Positions 57,224 to 64,000 of a stretch of 64,000 bases of DNA are shown here, in pieces. The stretch is from contig JASLKG010000001.1 of assembly GCA_030747695.1 (NCBI GenBank), forward strand, positions 124,001-188,000, given 5' to 3'. The translations under genes were made by a program, and so were the position numbers. The notes under the pieces are model-generated. The model was not told the DNA's origin. It saw only the letters and a list, made by a program, of their open reading frames with translations, and did no database searches. Numbering within the stretch: position 1 is the first letter of the stretch; every line of letters begins with the position of its first letter. Origin of the DNA: Candidatus Poseidoniaceae archaeon. GTDB taxonomy: Archaea; Thermoplasmatota; Poseidoniia; Poseidoniales; Poseidoniaceae.

Positions 57224-60200
57224 TTAACCTTGCCATAAATTCCATTCTGAATTTGTATTTGGCAATCTGTAGTAATTTTGACCATTGTGAGTTAACCATT
57301 CATATCCATCAGAACTCACAGTTCCAGAAGTGGTAATGTCTGGAACTGATTGGACAGGCTGCTCTACGACTTCTTGAATAATAGGATCTTGTTCTGTAAT
57401 TACTTGTTCAGTTTCAACAGTATCTCTAATTTCAGGCATTTCTTTTTCAACTAGTTGAGTTTGATCTTCTCCAGCATATTCAAATGAAGCCTCATACTTT
57501 TCGAAATGGTCATCAAGCTCAGCACGTAATCTCTCTAAGCGTATTCCTTGGTGTGGTCCAAGCATTCGCAACATTAGCGAGTATTCCCATCTCAATGCAA
57601 TTCGATGTAATTCATCTCTCGAACGGGCTCCATTAAGCATAACTTCGTATTTCGCACACCGCTTATTTCTTGTAATAAATCCAAACATAATCCAAGAGAA
57701 AAGAGGGATACCTCCAAACATTCCAATTAAATCCCATGCCCCGAGACCAACATTCGTTCCAGGAATCACGATTTCAAAACTTTCTACAGGCACATCATTT
57801 TTGTCATAAGGATCAGTTTCTTGTCTAATCTCATCAGTGTCTGCATAACCATCACCATCATCATCAGGATCTTCGTTATCCCCTTTACCGTCGCCATCAA
57901 AATCAGACCATTCACGATAATCAGAAGGCTTCCAATCTAACTCATCAGGAACCCCATCATTATCTAGATCTCCCGGAGAATAGAAATTAGGTAAAACGTC
58001 AATACTGTCATTGTATCCATCATTATCAAAGTCGAATAAATAAGGATCAGCTTCAGTACCGGTCAAATTGTCACCTAAACCATCTCCATCTTTATCCTCC
58101 CATTGAGTGGGATTATCTGGGAATAAATCAGCTCCTGATCCAAGAGGATTGTCTCCATAGCCATCTCCATCTCTATCGGTGGTCTGTGTTGGATCGAATG
58201 GGAAAGCATCAGCATTGTTTCCTACGCCATCTCCATCAGTATCTTTCCATTCTGTTGGATCATCAGGAAATTCGTCAGCTCTATTTCCAAGGGGGTCATC
58301 TCCGTAGAGATCTCCATCTCTATCTGAGGATTGTGTTGCATCATTTACGAAAGCATCGTCTTCATCAGCGACTCCATCTCTATCTGAATCAGCCCACCTT
58401 TCTGGGTCATTAGGAAACCAATCACCTTCTGTACCGTATTTGTTGTCTCCATGCCCGTCGCCATCAGTATCATTCCATTGCGTTCCATCGGAAGGGAATT
58501 GGTCGACAAATTCAGCACCCGCTGATTGATTATCTCCCCAACCGTCACCATCTCTATCTGCCCATTGTGAATCTGCAAATGGAAACGCGTCACCATTATC
58601 AGACCATCCATCTGAATCAGAATCTGGGCATCCATAAACATCCTTTGTACTATAACCTTCTAATGTTGGACAAGAATCTCCTCTTGTTCCAAATTCATTA
58701 TCTCCATATCCATCACCATCTGTATCAAACCATTGTGATGAATCTAGAATCCAAACATCAGGTGTAGTTCCATTTGGATTATCTCCATATCCATCGCCAT
58801 CTGTATCCTTCCATTGTGTATCATCATCATCGAAAGGATCGATAAGATCTGCCCACCCATCACCATCTGAATCAGGGCAACCAATGTAACCTCCAAGTGT
58901 AGAAGTTCCTGCTTGACTTGGACAATTATCAAGGCTGTCTAGATTGCCATCATCATCGTCATCATAATCTTCAGCATCTGGTATTCCATCACCGTCAGTA
59001 TCACGAATTACAGCGATTGTTATTTCGACAGTTGCGACGTAAGGACCCGCGACAGCTGAAATATTGTGTCTACTCACACCGAATGTTGAGTTTCCAATTG
59101 AATAAATAGTACCAGTGTTTTCATCAAGTTCAAATCCTTGTGGTAATGTTGGTGAAACAACAAATGTGTAATTCCACCCTGAAACATAATTTTCATTTTG
59201 TTTTGTTTCACCTTCAAGATAAGTTAGAATTGAAGATGGAGTTGGTAAATCCATGTCAATGAGTCCAGGATATGGGTTTTGTTCTTGCGTTCCATCTCCG
59301 AGGCGCCCATCATTATTATCTCCCCAGCATTGTATTGCACCATCAGATGTAGTAGCACACTTAAACGTGGAACCAGAGGCTATCGAAGTTGCAGTAACTC
59401 CTCCATCTAGTTGTATGGATATCGGTGAATAAGTATCGCCACCAATTAGGCCGGTACCAATTTGGCCGTAAATGTTAGACCCCCAACAATTTAGTGATCC
59501 GTCATCATGTAAAGTACATGTTGAATCTCTTCCAGCACTTAGAGAAACTATCGGGGAATAATATTGCATATCAATTTTCACAGGCCTTCTAATTATTTGT
59601 GAATTAGAATTAGAAACATTTCCTACTCCAATTTCTCCGTATGCATTTCGCCCCCAACACCATAGAGAATCATCAGTCATTACTGCACATGAATGGCGCA
59701 TACCAACAGACATGAATGAAACTTCATACCCTCGAGGTAGATCTACAGGTATAGGAGTGTGAGCATATGACGCAGTACCACTTAAGTGCCCACTCCCAGT
59801 CCCCATATTTCCATAAATTTGGTTGCCCCAACAATACATGGTACCATCATCCATTACTGCGCATGTATAGGATTCAGTGGAGTCTATTGAAATTGCAAAT
59901 CTGTCTTCAGGTAGCATTACAGTTTGAGGTAATCCTGAATATGATGGAGATGTACTACCAATTCCTAGTTGTCCGTAACTATTCCATCCCCAACATTCGA
60001 CAGAACCGTCATCCATCAGTGCACAAGCAAATTTGTCTCCAGTGCTAATCATCGTGGCGTTACTCGACCAAGGTAGAAGTACTTCTCTGGGATTCAATCT
60101 ATCGTAATCTGTCGCATCAGTATTCCATGAACCTTGCCCATTCTGTCCATATTGACCATCGCCCCAGCACATTACTCTATTTCCTTCAGTAAGTATGCAT

Positions 60201-63200
60201 GTATTATAGCGTCCTACTGATACCTGTTTCACTACTGGATCATCTCCATTAAACCTTACAGGTGTGGGGCTTCTACGTACATTGGTAGAAAGATCTCCTA
60301 ATTGTCCATCTCCATTGTTTCCCCAACAGTATAATTTTCCTTCTTGATCAATTCCACATGAATGGCCATAATTTGCATCGACAGCAATCATTGAAACTTC
60401 TGAATTAGCATCCTTGTATGAGATTGAATTTGTCCAAGCAGGTGCAGAATTTTGTTTACGATCAATTATCATTGCATCATAATCTATTGTTCCCTGATTA
60501 CTTGCATCTAGTGTGTTGACATTCCACAATAGTAATCCACTTTGATTTGCATTTGATGAAATTGTTAGAGTAGATCCATTCATTGACATTCCTTGAGGTA
60601 ATTGAGTCACTGAGTAGTTATTTATTCCCCATCCTATCGGTTGTATGATTTTGGTATATTCTTCAGAAATCACATAACGGAATCTATCCGAGTTCCCCTC
60701 ATTTAAGCTGATTATTCTGCCAGCTGAATCGTAACCCCAACATGTAATTTCAGCATTCTCTGTAATGCCACAAGTAAATAGATGCCCTATGCTGATTGAA
60801 ACAAATCGATGATTATATTTTGATTCTACATAAATTGGTGAATAAACATTTGATGGCTGTTCATTGTTAATAGAACCTTCAACTTGGTTATAATTATTGT
60901 AACCCCAACAATAGGCAGATCCATTTTTCAAAACAGCACAAGAATGATGTTCTCCAGTAGAAATTTGGACAGCAATTGATCCACTTGGTAACTCAACGAA
61001 TTCAGGAGTCCATGCATCTCCAGCCTCTCCTATTCCTAGCTGTCCGTAATTATTCCGGCCCCAACAATAAACTGAGTTATTGTCCAATATTGCACACGAA
61101 TGGCTAACTGCCAATGAGATGCCTATTGCTTTCCGGTTTTGTGGTAATTCAACATAGATTGGTAAGTGGCTGTTTGTTTGGCTATTATCTCCTAATTTAC
61201 CATTGCCGTTATCTCCCCAACAGTAAACCGAACCATTATCAGTGATTGCACAAGTGTGATAATTTCCAAGTGAAATATCAGTTGCTCTTTGATTACCAGG
61301 TAAATCTACAATGTATGGCCGATTATAGCTAGATTGTGACCCTATTCCAAGTTGTCCAGCGCTGTTATATCCCCAACAGTATAATTCTAGATCTTCAAAA
61401 ATACCACAACTATGTCCATAACCAACTCCAATTTGTAATGCACGGGTTAGATCATTTCCATTGGAATCAACATCTATTTTTTGTGGGATGTCGTATTTGG
61501 AGTTACCATGTGAGTATCCGTTACCAATTTGTCCGTAATTATTTCTTCCCCAGCAATACAATGTACCTTCATAGTCGATACCACATGTGTGATCCTGGCC
61601 TGTTGACAAACTTTCCAACGGTTCTTCGAAATTGTATATCTTGTAAGGAGATGTATAAGCTCCAGAATAGGAACCAGATCCTAATTGCCCATAACTATTG
61701 TCGCCTTGACAATAATTGTACATATTGGATGTAATGAAACAAGTATGCCCTCCTCCGGATTCAATTTGTATTGGGATCAGAGAGTTTTCTCCTAATATGG
61801 ACATTCCGATGGAATGTGAAGCAACACGATTACTCCATGGATCAATGCGCTCAATTATTTGAAAACTAATCGTTACTGTGATATTCTTAATAGAATTTGA
61901 AAATACGACTGATGCACTGTGGTTTCCAACTGTTAAGTTACCATTTAATTCCATCGAGTAAGTACCATTATTCCACGCAACACCATTCGGATATGATCCA
62001 ATCGGTGTTGAAATATAATCCCATCCAGCAATATGTATTGGTATTGAAATTTGAGTTCCATGAATGAATTGAATTGAATCATTTAAGCGCTCACCATAAT
62101 CCTTGACCAATACTGGAACAGAATTACTCGAACTTACTCCACTCCCCAATTGCCCAGAAGTTCCTATTCCCCAACATCTTGGTGCGCCATCATGGAATAA
62201 AGCACAAGCAAAATTTGTTCCTACAGTCACCTGTGATGAATCTAAGTGTGAGATCGCAGTAAGTGTTTGAGGAGAATTTTGTTGACTATTGCTGCTGCCA
62301 CTACTCCCGAGACCAAGTTCGCCATTGTAGTTTGAACCCCAACACTTTATTTGGCCGTTATCGAATAAAGCACATGTTGAAGATCCTCCTGCTGAGATTT
62401 GAATTGGATTATTTAATCCAGATAATATTACAGAAGTCGGCGAATTTTTATCATCAATATTTCCATTGCCAAGTTGCCCGAAGGTATTTTGACCCCAACA
62501 TTTTATCGAATAATCATCTAATATTGCACATACGTGGTAATCGCCTGCTTCTATCGCCAAAGCATAGCGGCCATTTGGTAAGGATACTTTTGTTGGATAG
62601 TTTTGATCAGTCAAATTACCTACACCTAATTGCCCTTGATTATTACGACCCCAGCAGTATATGGCACCAGTATCTACAATTGCACAAGAATTAGAGTAAC
62701 CTAAAGTTAAACTAATTGCAGATAAATTATTTGGAAAATATACTTGCTTTGGCATGATTCCTGATGAATAGATATTGCCATCTCCTATTTGCCCATAATT
62801 GCCAATTCCCCAGCACCAAGTGGTAGTGTCGAACTTAATCGCACAAGTGTGTGCGCCTCCAGCAGAAACACTTGCTAATTTGTGCCCGTAAATATCAGAA
62901 TCACTTGTGTATTCTCTTGGATATTCAACATGTCCTGAATTTGATCCATCACCCAAGCGATAATGTGCACGAGAGCCCCAGCATAGTAATTCAGATTCAT
63001 CGTTTAGGGCACATGAGTGTACTGCTCCAGTAGATACTGTAGAGAAGTTAGTCTGTTCATTAACATTGGACTCTCTTGGATAATTGTAATTTACATTGCT
63101 ACCAGTGCCCAATTGTCCAGAATTTCCTATTCCCCAGCAATACAAGTCACCTTGATGTTCAACAAAACATGCGTGATTATGGAATGCATTAATCATACTA

Positions 63201-64000
63201 ATTTGGTTGTTTTCATAGATAGAATTAGCAGAGGCATTACCCAACCATGGCCCTTCAACTCGCCCTTCCATAGAATTTATTTTTACAGATTTATATGCAA
63301 TTTGTATATTTCTTGTACCAAAAATATCAACAGTTTGCAGATTAAATGTCCCCGGAGTTAATGGCGTCCCATCATATGACAAAATTCGTGTGGATGAATT
63401 GAATGTTATGCTATTTGGCAAAGTCCCAGAAATAGAGAAATTGGAATTCCATCCCACATCTATAATGGTATTATTTATTTGATTCCCCTCAACGAAATTT
63501 AGATGTGTAGTTAGTTTGACAGAACCATCATATTCTTCAGTTGGGTAAATGAATGTAGAAGGTTGGTATCTCGTAGTTTGTGTAGCATCACCTAATCCAT
63601 AGTAGGAATTGGCTTTGCCCCAACAACTCACAGCACCATTGTCATATTGTGCACAGGTTTGGTAGGCACTATTGTCCATTGAAATTATGCCTATGTCATT
63701 GTTAGATGTATGTTTTTTTACCCAAGTTGGTGTAGTCATTTCGGTATTATTTCCATTACCAATTTGCCCATATGCATTGTCACCCCAGCATAATGCCGAA
63801 CCATTTCTAAGCCATGAACAGGTGGTGCCTTGACCGGTAGTCACTCCTACTACCTGGTATGATGAATCTAGGATCTGTATTGGTGTGAAAATATTGGTCT
63901 TGTTACCGTTTCCGATTTGTCCATTATTATTAGATCCCCAGCAGTACAAACTGAAATCATCAAAAATAGCACATACATGCCTCCATCCTGATGATAATGA
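57224..64000 (-). CDS. Giant secreted protein: RCC1 repeat blocks + Ig-like domains + TSP3-like repeats + TM + cytoplasmic tail; 5' end outside window
   Basis: 2241 aa ORF; frame stays open upstream of the listed TTG start to base 64000 (SLSSGWRHVCAIFDDFSLYCWGSNNNGQ), so N-terminus is missing. Confidence 0.9.
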   Translation of the reverse strand, partial: SLSSGWRHVCAIFDDFSLYCWGSNNNGQIGNGNKTNIFTPIQILDSSYQVVGVTTGQGTTCSWLRNGSALCWGDNAYGQIGNGNNTEMTTPTWVKKHTSNNDIGIISMDNSAYQTCAQYDNGAVSCWGKANSYYGLGDATQTTRYQPSTFIYPTEEYDGSVKLTTHLNFVEGNQINNTIIDVGWNSNFSISGTLPNSITFNSSTRILSYDGTPLTPGTFNLQTVDIFGTRNIQIAYKSVKINSMEGRVEGPWLGNASANSIYENNQISMINAFHNHACFVEHQGDLYCWGIGNSGQLGTGSNVNYNYPRESNVNEQTNFSTVSTGAVHSCALNDESELLCWGSRAHYRLGDGSNSGHVEYPREYTSDSDIYGHKLASVSAGGAHTCAIKFDTTTWCWGIGNYGQIGDGNIYSSGIMPKQVYFPNNLSAISLTLGYSNSCAIVDTGAIYCWGRNNQGQLGVGNLTDQNYPTKVSLPNGRYALAIEAGDYHVCAILDDYSIKCWGQNTFGQLGNGNIDDKNSPTSVILSGLNNPIQISAGGSSTCALFDNGQIKCWGSNYNGELGLGSSGSSNSQQNSPQTLTAISHLDSSQVTVGTNFACALFHDGAPRCWGIGTSGQLGSGVSSSNSVPVLVKDYGERLNDSIQFIHGTQISIPIHIAGWDYISTPIGSYPNGVAWNNGTYSMELNGNLTVGNHSASVVFSNSIKNITVTISFQIIERIDPWSNRVASHSIGMSILGENSLIPIQIESGGGHTCFITSNMYNYCQGDNSYGQLGSGSYSGAYTSPYKIYNFEEPLESLSTGQDHTCGIDYEGTLYCWGRNNYGQIGNGYSHGNSKYDIPQKIDVDSNGNDLTRALQIGVGYGHSCGIFEDLELYCWGYNSAGQLGIGSQSSYNRPYIVDLPGNQRATDISLGNYHTCAITDNGSVYCWGDNGNGKLGDNSQTNSHLPIYVELPQNRKAIGISLAVSHSCAILDNNSVYCWGRNNYGQLGIGEAGDAWTPEFVELPSGSIAVQISTGEHHSCAVLKNGSAYCWGYNNYNQVEGSINNEQPSNVYSPIYVESKYNHRFVSISIGHLFTCGITENAEITCWGYDSAGRIISLNEGNSDRFRYVISEEYTKIIQPIGWGINNYSVTQLPQGMSMNGSTLTISSNANQSGLLLWNVNTLDASNQGTIDYDAMIIDRKQNSAPAWTNSISYKDANSEVSMIAVDANYGHSCGIDQEGKLYCWGNNGDGQLGDLSTNVRRSPTPVRFNGDDPVVKQVSVGRYNTCILTEGNRVMCWGDGQYGQNGQGSWNTDATDYDRLNPREVLLPWSSNATMISTGDKFACALMDDGSVECWGWNSYGQLGIGSTSPSYSGLPQTVMLPEDRFAISIDSTESYTCAVMDDGTMYCWGNQIYGNMGTGSGHLSGTASYAHTPIPVDLPRGYEVSFMSVGMRHSCAVMTDDSLWCWGRNAYGEIGVGNVSNSNSQIIRRPVKIDMQYYSPIVSLSAGRDSTCTLHDDGSLNCWGSNIYGQIGTGLIGGDTYSPISIQLDGGVTATSIASGSTFKCATTSDGAIQCWGDNNDGRLGDGTQEQNPYPGLIDMDLPTPSSILTYLEGETKQNENYVSGWNYTFVVSPTLPQGFELDENTGTIYSIGNSTFGVSRHNISAVAGPYVATVEITIAVIRDTDGDGIPDAEDYDDDDDGNLDSLDNCPSQAGTSTLGGYIGCPDSDGDGWADLIDPFDDDDTQWKDTDGDGYGDNPNGTTPDVWILDSSQWFDTDGDGYGDNEFGTRGDSCPTLEGYSTKDVYGCPDSDSDGWSDNGDAFPFADSQWADRDGDGWGDNQSAGAEFVDQFPSDGTQWNDTDGDGHGDNKYGTEGDWFPNDPERWADSDRDGVADEDDAFVNDATQSSDRDGDLYGDDPLGNRADEFPDDPTEWKDTDGDGVGNNADAFPFDPTQTTDRDGDGYGDNPLGSGADLFPDNPTQWEDKDGDGLGDNLTGTEADPYLFDFDNDGYNDSIDVLPNFYSPGDLDNDGVPDELDWKPSDYREWSDFDGDGKGDNEDPDDDGDGYADTDEIRQETDPYDKNDVPVESFEIVIPGTNVGLGAWDLIGMFGGIPLFSWIMFGFITRNKRCAKYEVMLNGARSRDELHRIALRWEYSLMLRMLGPHQGIRLERLRAELDDHFEKYEASFEYAGEDQTQLVEKEMPEIRDTVETEQVITEQDPIIQEVVEQPVQSVPDITTSGTVSSDGYEWLTHNGQNYYRLPNTNSEWNLWQG
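57800..58995 (-). repeat. TSP3-like Asp-rich repeats in the giant protein
   Basis: DTDGDGYGDN / DRDGDGWGDN units. Confidence 0.85.
59270..64000 (-). repeat. RCC1 repeats (24 CWG/CQG-type units visible) in blocks separated by Ig-like spacers
   Basis: HxCAxxxxxSxYCWGxNxYGQLGxG consensus counted in the translation. Confidence 0.88.

Noticed and set aside
57094-57336. 80-aa plus-strand ORF
   Set aside because: Runs through tRNA-Ala and into the antisense of the giant CDS
57800-64000. Possible CRISPR or satellite DNA because of regular repeats
   Set aside because: Repeats are in frame, degenerate at the DNA level and encode RCC1/TSP3 protein repeats; no constant direct repeat with unique spacers

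Overview
The window looks like a compact, gene-dense archaeal chromosome segment. Gene content (rpL10e, rpL37e, rpL44e, rpS27e, aIF2-alpha, Nop10, ABCE1, GGPP synthase plus geranylgeranyl reductase, archaeal type IV pilin) and large secreted repeat proteins fit a marine Thermoplasmatota / Marine Group II (Poseidoniales)-type genome; that lineage assignment is inference. I call about 50 CDSs, three tRNAs (Ser-CGA, Arg-UCU, Ala-GGC) and one rpS27e gene missing from the ORF track. Most interesting observations: (1) a probable unannotated C/D-box sRNA (49954..50020, minus) whose D-guide matches the 23S A-loop region as I remember it; (2) a giant secreted protein open at the window edge, built from modules of exactly seven RCC1 repeats plus an Ig-like domain, then TSP3-type Ca-binding repeats and a TM anchor; (3) tandem Cas4/RecB-like PD-(D/E)XK nuclease + OB-fold proteins directly downstream of ABCE1; (4) a ThiI-like THUMP protein whose PP-loop motif is destroyed; (5) a HemC-like protein without the cofactor-binding cysteine motif; (6) recurrent short intergenic hairpins with 3-nt loops, two of which appear to sequester the ribosome-binding site. 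No CRISPR array, IS element, prophage or rRNA was recognised. All assignments were made by reading the sequence; no database search was run.
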